A stretch of 39,239 bases of DNA from Paraphysomonas bandaiensis (lineage: Eukaryota; Chrysophyceae), in the NCBI GenBank assembly GCA_965644295.1, contig CBFFRP010000351.1, forward strand, positions 1 to 39,239, in the 5' to 3' direction. A program made the translations under genes and the position numbers. Of this stretch, positions 9,871-18,681 are shown in pieces. How positions within the stretch are numbered: the first letter of the stretch is position 1; each line of letters starts with the position of its first letter. Below the pieces are notes generated by a model, which was not told where the DNA came from, did not search any database, and saw nothing but the letters and a program-made list of their open reading frames with translations.

Positions 9871-10407
9871 TAAAATATCAGGATGGAGAGCACAAGCGAC
9901 ACCCATGCATTCCTATTACACTGCTACAGTCGTGTGACTTAATAGCAGCTTTCATTAGGTCCATCAAGCGACCTCTTCCCGGCTGTTCACATATTTCAGT
10001 GTGTTTTGATCGAAGGCACCATGTGGTTATCGTTTCATCGTTTCAATGATTAAAAGTGAGTATGAATCTTCATAACTATATAATGTAATAATGTATGTTG
10101 TAGTACGTAGCACGCTTTCGACCGTTTACTAAAACAGCCGTTGACATCATAACTTACTTCTCTCACAAGGACATTTTGTGTGTATATTTTGGTATATCTA
10201 TTTTTTTAACGTTTGAAAGGGTAAAAAAAGGGAACTTCTACAGTACCACTTCTGCCTGAACTTTGAGCAGCAAGAATTCGTCAACACAGAGCATTTAGCT
10301 GTTAACAGTTGTTTAATTAAGCGCAGTGCTCGCCTTATAATGATATTCTTACTAAATGAGATGTAAGTGCCATGTAAAGTACGATATTTCCTGGGCCAAG
10401 TGTGGTG
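9871..10407. other. Upstream region of the CTLD gene
   Basis: No gene is recognised. It should contain the promoter of the plus-strand gene starting at 10408. AT-rich tracts (10050-10100, 10195-10230) are present, but I cannot place a defined core promoter. Confidence 0.4.
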
Positions 10408-13400
10408 ATGCATCCCTATCAGTGTGCCTTCGTGTGTTTGTGTATTGTCTTCGTGTGTCTTCAGTTCGCGTTGCTGTATCAATGGCGTGAAGTAGAAACC
10501 TTTAATGCGATTGAAATACTTTCAAGAACTCTGTCGATTCAAGTCAATGGGTTGCATTCTGTTAGGTGTCAAGGCGATTTTTTCAATATATCCAAGTATT
10601 GCTATCACATTGCAGAGAATGAAAGCAACTGGAAAGACGCGAAGCGTCATTGCGAGGATATGGGTGGTCATCTCATTCAGATCGAGGATTATTTGGAGCA
10701 GTCCATAGTATCTGAACTTATTTCTACACGAGGATTTCTCGTGCCTTCCTTCATTGGCCTCTTGAAAGATAACAGGAGTGGTGCATGGATTTGGGTTGAT
10801 GATGTAGCCACAGCTAATTACACGAACTGGGCGGGGTTGCACCCCTTGAATGGGTTCTGCGCTGCTGTCGTTGACGCAGGAGACTGGGTGTCCGTTAATT
10901 GTTCCAATAAATTGAGCTACATATGTGAGGTTGATATCTCTCCATTACAACCAGTCAGCTCCCCAGACGAAATCTATCAAGAAGGATACTACCGAGGTGT
11001 TATTCTGCTATCTGCTCTGTGTGGAGTATTTTTGGCGGTCTTCTTATACCTTGACAATGCCGACGTGATGACAGGCCACCACTTGAGGTATAAGAAATCT
11101 AAAGAGAAGCGTTTTCAGAACAAGGTCAAGTCGTCTACAACTATCATTGATGTGGATCCTATATTCCCCTCCCTTTTACATTCTCAGCCATTAGTAAAAG
11201 TGTTTCTGTATGAAATGAATCAAAGTCATCGGTGGGTATCGCTGTTTACTAATTTCAACCCAGAATTCCCTCGTTCCTTACGACTATTATCACTCGGTAC
11301 CTCTGTTTTTACGGCACTATTCTTTATTTCACTCGTGTATAGCTATATTTCTTGCACTGACACTTACTGTGGTACGTACAACACACAGTTACAGTGTATA
11401 GCCGCGGAGGATACATTTTTTCTTGGTGATGCCAAGTGCCAGTGGGATGAAATTAAGTCTGCCTGTTATTCTGATATAGAAACGTATCCCGTCCGATTTA
11501 TCTTTCTGGCCGTGTTTATTTCAGCGTTGCTCAGTGTCCCTGTCTGTGTTGTGGTTGACTGTCTCATTATGGAAGTACTTATAAAACCTGTAGAGGACGA
11601 TGTAGATTGTGATGACTTTGAGGTGGATGATTGCGATAGAGAATGGAAACCTAAGCGTCCAAGCTTTTTTCAAGACATATATCAAAAGGCTCTGACGTCT
11701 CATAAAGTGGGTGCCGAGGAAGACCCAGAAGCTGAAAAGGCATTACATGATATGCTAGTGGGCTTGCTTGAGTATCGTAGCAGTTTATCACCCTTGCAGA
11801 AAGCTGAGCTAGATGCCGCATGGAATCTGGATTTTAATCATGTACAGGAGTATGTATCACATGTCTATACGCCTAGTAATGACCTTACTCCAGCTGTAAT
11901 GGATGCAATTACTCCGGGCGGAGTTAAGGCTTTGCGTGAGAGTATTCGTGCAACACGGACGTCTGCTGCTAGGGTGATATCAATGATGACGCAACTCGAT
12001 CAGTCTAGTCAACGCCGCCGATTGTTGCTTCTCTTGCAGCGTGATTTGCTCCTCGCGTCTAGTGGCATTGCGGCTGTTAAAGTTAGCGACCTTGATCGTA
12101 TATTGACACACACTCTCTCTGTGCCGCAGAGTTGTAAGTTCCTAACTCTTTCATTTATTGCGGCGATAGATATTAGTTTTCTACTTTATTCTTATTCGTT
12201 TACACTTCATCATCCTGCAGATGTACAGAATTCCTGGATATGCAGTATACTGGTGTGGTTTTGCATTGAAATTGTCCTGATTTCTACTCTCGCCATGTTC
12301 TGCAGGTGCATTTTTGTTTCGTCATTGATGTTCAAGACGTGGAGAAACGTGAAGCATCAACTAGCGATTGAAATTAACAAGTACAATTCCTTAATACAAA
12401 ATAACATGGATGTTTATCGTGAGCGCGGTGAACGTGAACGTTCCTCTGCTGCATTTGATGTATGCAAGTACTTATTTGTATCACGACTTGTAGCAGAGGC
12501 ATTTCCGGCATTCCCTGAGAGTATCGTAGTGAAATCTTTTGTATTTGATGACCCTGTTGGAAGCAATCTGCGGAGTATCACTCACTCAACGAGATGGGAC
12601 CATGCGCTTGTCAAAATATGCTATTGGATATCAAATTCTCCAGCATATATATCAGAAAACTTTATTAGATTATTATACGTGTGTATTTTTGGGTATATCG
12701 TTGTATTGTTCACATCTACGCCCCTTGTGAACTTCCAAATATCAGTGGGTGGAGTGCTCTTGTGTGCTACTCTTATTTCCCCATGTGCGTATGTGTGGTT
12801 AAAACGAAAGGGTGATTTGGAGAATTCAATTACAACTACTGAGACAAGAGTGCGACAAAACTCTTACGATGCCGACAGTAACGTCGTAATTGTTGTTCAA
12901 TCTAATACTCCATCGAAGGGACGTGAAATTACTGTTGATGTGATGCGCAGGCATTCTACAGACGTAGAAGACGAAGATGTAATCCTGACTGCACGAAATG
13001 TGGAAGCAACATTCTTTGAAGATTCAAATCATGCGTGTGATCACGAGGAATTGCGATCTCCACATCGATGTGCCACTGAGATGACCATACGTAATTTCAG
13101 TTCTGTAATGGAGAGTGAGTCCTCTGCCAGCGGATTTGGTGAAGATGATGAGGAAATTCAAAGGATGATAGCCTTGCTGGCAGAACGAGATGACAGTGAT
13201 TCTGTTTCGCGTGATATTGATAGTATAGACGCGAGCATCAATCGGGAAAGTGATACGAGTGAAAGCGGAAGTGATTGCTTCGATTATGGGAACCAAAATT
13301 GTACTAGGTTATCTGATCGAATGCTTAAACTTACTGTGGAGACTATGCTTACACGTGACTTAAGTATGGACAGTGCGGATGATGCTCGCTTTCAATCGCC

Positions 13401-13611
13401 AACATCGACTCGAGGTGCCTGCATGAAATTGAGCAGTGAGAGCTGGTCAGAGGAAAATCAAGCGGTTGTGCGCTCTCATGCCTTCTTAAACTCAAAGCTC
13501 TTGGGTGTTGGAAGTGATAGTTTTGTCAGCGTTGATGACCCTGTTATTCGTACTCCCAGAGCGTCCCAAAACGATATGATCCCTATTCCCTCTGAGCAAT
13601 ACCGAATGTGA
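10408..13611 (+). CDS. C-type-lectin-like multi-pass membrane protein (polycystin-1-like architecture)
   Basis: 1067 aa, intronless; the ATG at 10408 is the first in frame and precedes a hydrophobic signal or anchor (residues 5-24). Residues about 54-174 are a C-type-lectin-like domain: paired Cys, FIGL, AWIWVDD, TNWAG, NGFC, DWVSVNC and a closing YICE. The usual EPN and WND calcium-sugar residues are absent, so a classical Ca-dependent sugar site is unlikely. Asn-X-Ser/Thr sites (NIS, NES, NYT, NCS) fit an exposed domain. A membrane helix follows at about 197-216, then further hydrophobic segments near 289-315, 361-388, 576-597, 608-632, 753-773 and 777-797. The block FNPEFPRSLRLLSLG before a helix resembles the membrane part of polycystin-1-like protist proteins. 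The last 270 residues are an acidic, Ser-rich, probably cytosolic tail. Role unknown; a cell-surface receptor or adhesion sensor is inferred. Confidence 0.85.
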   Translation: MHPYQCAFVCLCIVFVCLQFALLYQWREVETFNAIEILSRTLSIQVNGLHSVRCQGDFFNISKYCYHIAENESNWKDAKRHCEDMGGHLIQIEDYLEQSIVSELISTRGFLVPSFIGLLKDNRSGAWIWVDDVATANYTNWAGLHPLNGFCAAVVDAGDWVSVNCSNKLSYICEVDISPLQPVSSPDEIYQEGYYRGVILLSALCGVFLAVFLYLDNADVMTGHHLRYKKSKEKRFQNKVKSSTTIIDVDPIFPSLLHSQPLVKVFLYEMNQSHRWVSLFTNFNPEFPRSLRLLSLGTSVFTALFFISLVYSYISCTDTYCGTYNTQLQCIAAEDTFFLGDAKCQWDEIKSACYSDIETYPVRFIFLAVFISALLSVPVCVVVDCLIMEVLIKPVEDDVDCDDFEVDDCDREWKPKRPSFFQDIYQKALTSHKVGAEEDPEAEKALHDMLVGLLEYRSSLSPLQKAELDAAWNLDFNHVQEYVSHVYTPSNDLTPAVMDAITPGGVKALRESIRATRTSAARVISMMTQLDQSSQRRRLLLLLQRDLLLASSGIAAVKVSDLDRILTHTLSVPQSCKFLTLSFIAAIDISFLLYSYSFTLHHPADVQNSWICSILVWFCIEIVLISTLAMFCRCIFVSSLMFKTWRNVKHQLAIEINKYNSLIQNNMDVYRERGERERSSAAFDVCKYLFVSRLVAEAFPAFPESIVVKSFVFDDPVGSNLRSITHSTRWDHALVKICYWISNSPAYISENFIRLLYVCIFGYIVVLFTSTPLVNFQISVGGVLLCATLISPCAYVWLKRKGDLENSITTTETRVRQNSYDADSNVVIVVQSNTPSKGREITVDVMRRHSTDVEDEDVILTARNVEATFFEDSNHACDHEELRSPHRCATEMTIRNFSSVMESESSASGFGEDDEEIQRMIALLAERDDSDSVSRDIDSIDASINRESDTSESGSDCFDYGNQNCTRLSDRMLKLTVETMLTRDLSMDSADDARFQSPTSTRGACMKLSSESWSEENQAVVRSHAFLNSKLLGVGSDSFVSVDDPVIRTPRASQNDMIPIPSEQYRM

Positions 13612-14065
13612 ACTCATTGACTACAGATGTTAGAATTTGAGTGTGTTCATGACCATGAATGTGTATATTTTGTACATTCAATTACTGTCCACTCAGTCGA
13701 CATTTGTGCTTAATCGTTTTTGTATTTGTTTCCGTATGCTCCATATATGATAGCTATGTGCTTACGTGAACTGCACTTGCTACCAGATATATTAGTAAGA
13801 CAGTGAAAATGTGGCACACCTACAGCTCCTTGTATAATATATAATCTTTCGTAATAATAGACTTCATAAATACTGTGAAGAGGAACGTTATAACTGAATT
13901 TTGTTTGCCAATGCATAACTTGTGTTTGCTATAAGCATGTATGTTAAGTATTAGAAGGTTTCAAATTATGCGCAGCAGCCATATCTTGGGCCTCATAGTC
14001 TATGATGATCACACCAAACTAGTCAAACCTCGGAAGTTGCTTCCAATCTCCGAAAGAGATAGTGA
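13612..14065. other. 3' flank of the CTLD gene
   Basis: AT-rich; the 3' untranslated region is expected in the first few hundred bases. No other gene is seen. Confidence 0.45.
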
Positions 14066-14190
14066 GTTAGTGAATGTCATATTACTAACAATAGTTGTTT
14101 AAGAGTCAGTGCTTAACCCTGAGATTCTACTATTTAACGCTACGGAGGCTGTGTGTCACCGTAAGCACCAAGGTGCAACCGCTTCTGCTT
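14066..14190 (+). repeat. Hairpin-ended SINE-like repeat, diverged copy
   Basis: TTAGTGAATGTCATATTACT at the start, CTACTATTTAACGCTACG in the middle and GTAAGCACCAAGGTGCAACC at the end match the copies at 20738-20928 (minus) and 14360-14855 in the same order. The central part is more diverged. Confidence 0.65.
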
Positions 14191-14257
14191 TAACATTATC
14201 ACTCAAAGCTAACGCAGTGAGCAACAAGCAGAATGTTGATATATACCTGCATAATTC

Positions 14258-14343
14258 TTAACAAAGTCGGACTCGCACCGTTTCGTGGTGTTCTGGGGGA
14301 TAAGTATCGGAGATATTTCTCCGGGAAACTAACGTGAGCCGCA
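14258..14343 (+). repeat. Arm of an 85-bp inverted repeat (partner 15085-15169)
   Basis: AACAAAGTCGGACTCG, GGTGTTCTGGGGGATAAGT, GGAGATATTTCTCCGGGA and GTGAGCC all recur in reverse complement at 15085-15169 with about a dozen differences. Each arm also holds the small hairpin CCGGAGA/TCTCCGG or a close variant. Confidence 0.85.
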
Positions 14344-14359
14344 TGTATACTTGACAAGT

Positions 14360-14855
14360 CTTATTATTAGCAATAGGCGTCAATATTAAAATATGGATTA
14401 TATTCTAGTATATTCAGTATGTTGTCGCTACTTGAAGACAATGTACGAGAATACAGTAGAATATATATGGTGATGTACAAATGCTGTGGTGATATTGAGA
14501 AACTGATATTTCAAGATAATATGTTTATTAGTAACGAGAGGTTCACATGTATGTGTAGGACATGATGCGTGGAGAAAAATGAGATTGTGTTGTTTGTCAC
14601 ATTTCGTGTAAACGATATTAATTAATCATTCTATCTAGTCTAACGACAAATTCTCTCTGAGATCTAGTTAAGAATAATGAGCAATTTCCAACAGTGAAGA
14701 CTGTACTAAATAAGTAGCTAGATAAAAGCTAGTCAAGCTAGATGTACAAATTCTCGTATACGATATCCTACTACAGTATATATATATGTATGTAATGCTA
14801 CGAAAGCTGCTTGTGCGTTGCCTCAAGCATCAAGGTGCAACCACACTTCGAGCCG
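14360..14855 (+). repeat. Hairpin-ended SINE-like repeat, copy split by a solo LTR
   Basis: The left piece (14360-14383, ...TTAGCAATAGGCGT) and the right piece (14694-14855, GTGAAGACTG ... GCTACGAAAGCTGCTTGTGC, GCATCAAGGTGCAACCAC) join into one sequence parallel to the copy at 20738-20928. The terminal hairpin stem GCTTG/CAAGC is preserved. Everything between the pieces is a copia-type LTR (14384-14693). Confidence 0.75.
14384..14693 (+). mobile_element. Solo copia-type LTR nested in the SINE-like repeat
   Basis: It starts TATTAAAATATGGAT and ends TTTCCAACA. It aligns over its length with the reverse complement of the LTR at 27547-27836 (shared ATTCTAGTATATTCAGTATG, GAGAAACTGA, AACGAGAGGTTC, TCTATCTAGTCT, ACGACAAATTCTCTCTG, GAGCAATT). 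The flanks GTCAA (14379-14383) and GTGAA (14694-14698) look like a 5-bp target duplication with one later change. Confidence 0.8.
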
Positions 14856-15301
14856 TATACGTATAGTAAAAATATTGTTCTGCCCCCTCATAGCCGAATG
14901 CTTGTGCGATCCAAAGGACACGGATAACTTTTACTTTGCTTGACTTCAACAGTCAGCCCAATATCCCGGGTGCCCTTGTGGTGGGCCCATTCCTGGATGC
15001 CTGTTATTCGTCAAGGCCCAAAGATGCCTATACACACAATCATTTGGCTATGAAGGGGCAGAAAAGTTACCTGCAGACTAAATATGTGGCTCACATTAGT
15101 ATCCCGGAGAAATATCTCCGGCACTTATCCCCCAGAACACCTCGAAAAGGTACGAGTCCGACTTTGTTGAGGGAATATTACGAACAGTACCTTTTAAAAT
15201 GCTGTACAGAATTTTATAATGAAAGGCCAATCTTCCCACCATTTTTACAGCCATTAAAGGGCGATAAATGGCAATCGTCCTTAATGTTTTCCAAATTCTA
15301 A
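14856..15301 (+). pseudogene. Unrecognised open frame with frameshift
   Basis: A frame reads IAECLCDPKDTDNFYFA to about 14940; a single-base shift leads into a 120-codon frame ending at 15301 (NIPGALVVGPFLDACYSS, QKSYLQTKYVAHISIPEKYL). No ATG starts it and I do not recognise it. Its second half overlaps the inverted-repeat arm at 15085-15169 and the hAT-related sequence beyond 15200, so part of the open frame may be fortuitous. Confidence 0.25.
15085..15169 (-). repeat. Second arm of the 85-bp inverted repeat
   Basis: Reverse-complement partner of 14258-14343; contains CCCGGAGAAATATCTCCGG. It is directly followed by hAT-related sequence, so it may belong to the interior of a larger hAT element. 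Confidence 0.85.
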
Positions 15302-15438
15302 TTCTAATATTATGTCCATATACCAAAGAGTAAAAAATTGCCAATTAATTGTAAAATTCCATCAAACTATAAAATTGCAATTATTACGTATATTCCATGC
15401 AATTTGATAGTTATTCTATTCATTGCTACGCAGCCCTG
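15200..15438 (-). mobile_element. End fragment of the hAT family seen at 26679-27442
   Basis: In reverse complement this begins CAGGGCTGCGTAGCAATGAA and continues with GGAATATACGTAATAATTGC and a GGCGAT..CCATTTAT..CCCTT block, in the same order as the left end of the element at 26679. The other end was not found, so it is a fragment or its partner has decayed. Confidence 0.7.
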
Positions 15439-15631
15439 ATTAATAACAATTCCACGGATAATACATTCCCTTCTAGCTTGTTTAATGCGAAACAACATCA
15501 GCGTGTAAGTAATAGGAATTAACTAGTAACAAGTAGTAGAGGAAGAAATGGACTACAAAATTTAAGCATTAAAATGGGCTCTCGACATATCTAAACAAAT
15601 AGCTGCCACACACTAAAAACAAAAAAGAAAT
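15439..15631. other. 3' flank of the NB-ARC gene
   Basis: AT-rich, no gene. As the minus-strand gene ends at 15632, its 3' untranslated region should lie here. Confidence 0.45.
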
Positions 15632-17935
15632 CTAGCTCTTGTGTTCGGCGGCACCATCAAAACTCACACATGTTACTAATCCACAGAGAGCACCAGGTTG
15701 AGGCTTATCTGCTTCATAACCTACAGTGGAGAATAATTCTTCCGGCAAGGCCCCGTAAATCATTCGTAACCTCTTGTCTTTCGATATGCAGTTTTGGCGG
15801 TTCAGCAACTCCAATGCATTTTTCACATCTTTTATGGCGGCCTCATCCCCCACTCTGATTTGCATGGTAGCCGCAAGGGCACAACTGAGTATCACATCTG
15901 GATGTGAGCTTCCCATAGCACTTGCATAGAAACTCGACGCGGTCGTAAACGCATCCTTCGCTTCGACATACAACCCTTGCTTTTCTAAATACTGACCTAA
16001 TCGCAGCCATAAACTAGCAAGTTCACTAAAGTTGCAGCCGTATAGGTTCTTGTATCGTATTAGAGACTTCACTATGTGGGCAGATTCATCGAAGGACCCT
16101 TTCGTGGAGTATATGTCAGCGATAGAAAGGAATGTACGACCCATTTCATTATGCAGACTAGACCCACTGGGGTGTCTTGTGCTCTGAAATGACTCCAGCG
16201 CCTCAATGTGCAACTCCAAAGCCTCATCTAGTCTCCCCTGTTTTCCATAGAGTACACCGAGCATGTTTAAGACGACTGCACGCTTGCACGGATCCACCGC
16301 CTTGGAAACAGCGCAGTTGCCGCTAAATATTGTCAGTGTCCTGCTCAACCACTGCTCTAGTTGAGTGTCTTCCACGTCCAATTGCCCCAACACCAAGCAA
16401 CTACTGTAAACGTAATCCACCTGATCTTCTTTCAAGAAACTACTCTCCATCACTTGGTGAAAACGGTCAACGGGGCTTTCGAATCGATCGAGTACGCGTG
16501 CAGCGTGGGCAGATTTTAGCTTACGCCAGAAAACCTGAAAGTTATGATACATATACGCTGGAGTAGACAACAACATGTGTTTATCGGACAAGTAACAAAC
16601 AAGTCGCTCAGCAACTGCTTGAATATGTCTTTCTATATGCTCGACTGGCTTACAGCTATCTTCAGAGTTCGAAAACAGCGAACAAAATATGGACGGGGCG
16701 ATGGCCTCTCGGTGCCGTAGTACTGTCATAGTTATAAATAACTCGTGAAGCACATGCAATTTACACTCTCTATCCACTCCTTCGCCAGACGAAGTCAGCA
16801 AATTTCTAGCTACAAAAATTTCAATTTGTGAATGCAATTCAGCTTTGGTTAATGGACACCACACTAAATGAAGCAGCGATATAGAAAGAGTAGCCCCTGC
16901 AGGCAAAACAGACAAAAGCAGGTAATTACGCTTAGAAATATCATCCAGACAGTCGAACGTCATGTCAAGAGCGGCAAAACAACCGATATGCCTTATGAGG
17001 TCGAAGGGGGCCCAAGGAGCACTATTGTGCCGTGATACCCAACGCATATGTGGAGCAGATGGGCGTAGGTCCTTCATACGCCTATCTAGCAATGCTTTAA
17101 GTTGATACCGCTGTGACATCAAGGGCGCCACTAAACGGGACATTGTATCGACCTCGAGCAGCGTACAGCATGTATTCATCAAAGAGCGAGCTTCTAGTGG
17201 CAACGAAGTGAGTGAGGGAGTTAGATAGGAGTGGCGGTATAGAGCTTGCATAGCTTGTTCTTCAGAGCACTCCTCCATCCTCACCACGCATCCCGGAAAT
17301 TGGCCCTCAGAAAACAGCTCTGGATATCTCGATGTTATGAGAATGACAATTTTCAGGTCACATAGCAAACGAACCAGCCTATCACTCCAGATGTCATCAA
17401 GCACGACCAGAACATGGGAGCTGGACGCTGTTGCTGTATCTAGCACTTCCCGTATCAGACGCAAACTATCATCAAGTTCCAGCATTCCAAATAAAGGGTA
17501 GATTTTATGGGTAAGTTTTGTATATAGCACAGGGGCGATACAGGAATTGCTATGCAAATACCCAAGCAAGTTCTCCGCAAGCATACGTAACAACCCGGCA
17601 AGCTCGTCATCAGTTTTAATCTCTCCAACAGAGGCCCAATATATGCCGCCAGAAAACCAATCTTTCACGTCTGGAATACCTACTACAGTAGAGGCTAAAG
17701 TTGTTTTTCCAGTTCCAGCCATGTTGTTCGGTCCAGCAATGGTCAAAACAGTTCCTGGAGGCGCGGACAAAATCTGCTTCACACATTTTTGGAGAATAAC
17801 GTCATCGGTAATATTCACTTCTTCCCACAGTGGAACATTATGCGCGCTGGGGGAACAGCCACTATCTGACCTTAACACGGCTTTCACTTTTTTACATGGG
17901 AAGTTTGAGGTGGATGGTCCACTTTCACCAACCAT
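15632..17935 (-). CDS. NB-ARC/TPR STAND ATPase (NLR/APAF-1-like)
   Basis: 767 aa, intronless; the first in-frame ATG is at 17935. The nucleotide-binding core is clear: P-loop GPNNMAGTGKTT (residues 68-79), hydrophobic Walker B/kinase-2 HVLVVLDDIW (174-183), the RNBS-B strand ILITSR (198-203), then a helical ARC-type region. About residues 553-700 form TPR-type helical pairs (MLGVLYGKQGRLDEALELH, FLSIADIYSTKGSFDESA, LWLRLGQYLEKQGLYVEAKD). STAND ATPases of this layout act as switches: the TPRs sense a ligand, nucleotide exchange drives oligomerisation, and an effector domain signals. The N-terminal 45 residues hold no recognised effector domain, so the output is unknown. It is probably cytosolic; no signal peptide is seen. 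It is convergent with the CTLD gene and divergent from the RING ligase gene. Confidence 0.9.
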   Translation of the reverse strand: MVGESGPSTSNFPCKKVKAVLRSDSGCSPSAHNVPLWEEVNITDDVILQKCVKQILSAPPGTVLTIAGPNNMAGTGKTTLASTVVGIPDVKDWFSGGIYWASVGEIKTDDELAGLLRMLAENLLGYLHSNSCIAPVLYTKLTHKIYPLFGMLELDDSLRLIREVLDTATASSSHVLVVLDDIWSDRLVRLLCDLKIVILITSRYPELFSEGQFPGCVVRMEECSEEQAMQALYRHSYLTPSLTSLPLEARSLMNTCCTLLEVDTMSRLVAPLMSQRYQLKALLDRRMKDLRPSAPHMRWVSRHNSAPWAPFDLIRHIGCFAALDMTFDCLDDISKRNYLLLSVLPAGATLSISLLHLVWCPLTKAELHSQIEIFVARNLLTSSGEGVDRECKLHVLHELFITMTVLRHREAIAPSIFCSLFSNSEDSCKPVEHIERHIQAVAERLVCYLSDKHMLLSTPAYMYHNFQVFWRKLKSAHAARVLDRFESPVDRFHQVMESSFLKEDQVDYVYSSCLVLGQLDVEDTQLEQWLSRTLTIFSGNCAVSKAVDPCKRAVVLNMLGVLYGKQGRLDEALELHIEALESFQSTRHPSGSSLHNEMGRTFLSIADIYSTKGSFDESAHIVKSLIRYKNLYGCNFSELASLWLRLGQYLEKQGLYVEAKDAFTTASSFYASAMGSSHPDVILSCALAATMQIRVGDEAAIKDVKNALELLNRQNCISKDKRLRMIYGALPEELFSTVGYEADKPQPGALCGLVTCVSFDGAAEHKS

Positions 17936-18681
17936 CGTCAAAAATTACGTAAAGGAGACAACACGCATCATGCTCTGACAATATTCAAATACGAAAATAT
18001 ACTCGCTATGAAAATATCATCTTATTCTTTTGTTGTCGAAAATTTTAATGTGAACTTGTAGTCTCCTCATTTTATGCCCAATTTTTCATGGATTTCACTT
18101 GAGTGCGATGTTTTTTGCATTTCGATTTCTGTCGGTGGGAATATGTCTTATCCAGCGAAGAAATCCAGGCATTTTGATGCTGTTTTTTGATGACGAATAT
18201 ATTAATACTGTACATATTCCCACTGACAACCGTATACCAGCAACGTATATACAAAATACATACTCCAGTAATACGTAATTTACTTTAGAGTCAATACAGT
18301 CAGTTCGCGTTATGGTGGATGGTGTGTACCATAAGGCCATTCCTTATGACACAACCCACAGTCAGAATTTCCAAAATTTGGGGAAAAATACTCAAAAACC
18401 AATCCTTATGACCAACCCATTCCCAAATCGCTATTGTTTGTATGGGTGATGTTTCCTGCTGTGTAATTCTAACTACACAATCTGGAATCCAATAAAAACT
18501 GGGGTTTCCAATTACACACTTCGTCTCATACCATGTACAGGTAGCTATACCGGTATACCCCTATTGAAAATATATACCATATGGTATGCGGAGTTCGTCA
18601 CGCTGGCCAATTCAACACCTGTCCATGTAGGCTAGATTCCTAATATATAAAGTGTTAATCTCTCGCCATTTGATAGCTTCT
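17936..18681. promoter_or_regulatory. Divergent intergenic region between the NB-ARC and RNFT-like genes
   Basis: About 745 bp between two divergent start codons, so both promoters should lie here. A direct repeat of TCCTTATGAC(A)CAACCCA is seen at about 18341-18360 and 18404-18421. No transposon ends were recognised. The core elements themselves cannot be assigned. Confidence 0.45.

Noticed and set aside
18652-18681. Upstream start of the RNFT-like protein at 18652
   Set aside because: That codon is GTG; the first ATG in frame is 18682. The same reasoning moved the CTLD start from 10402 to 10408 and the NB-ARC start from 17941 to 17935.
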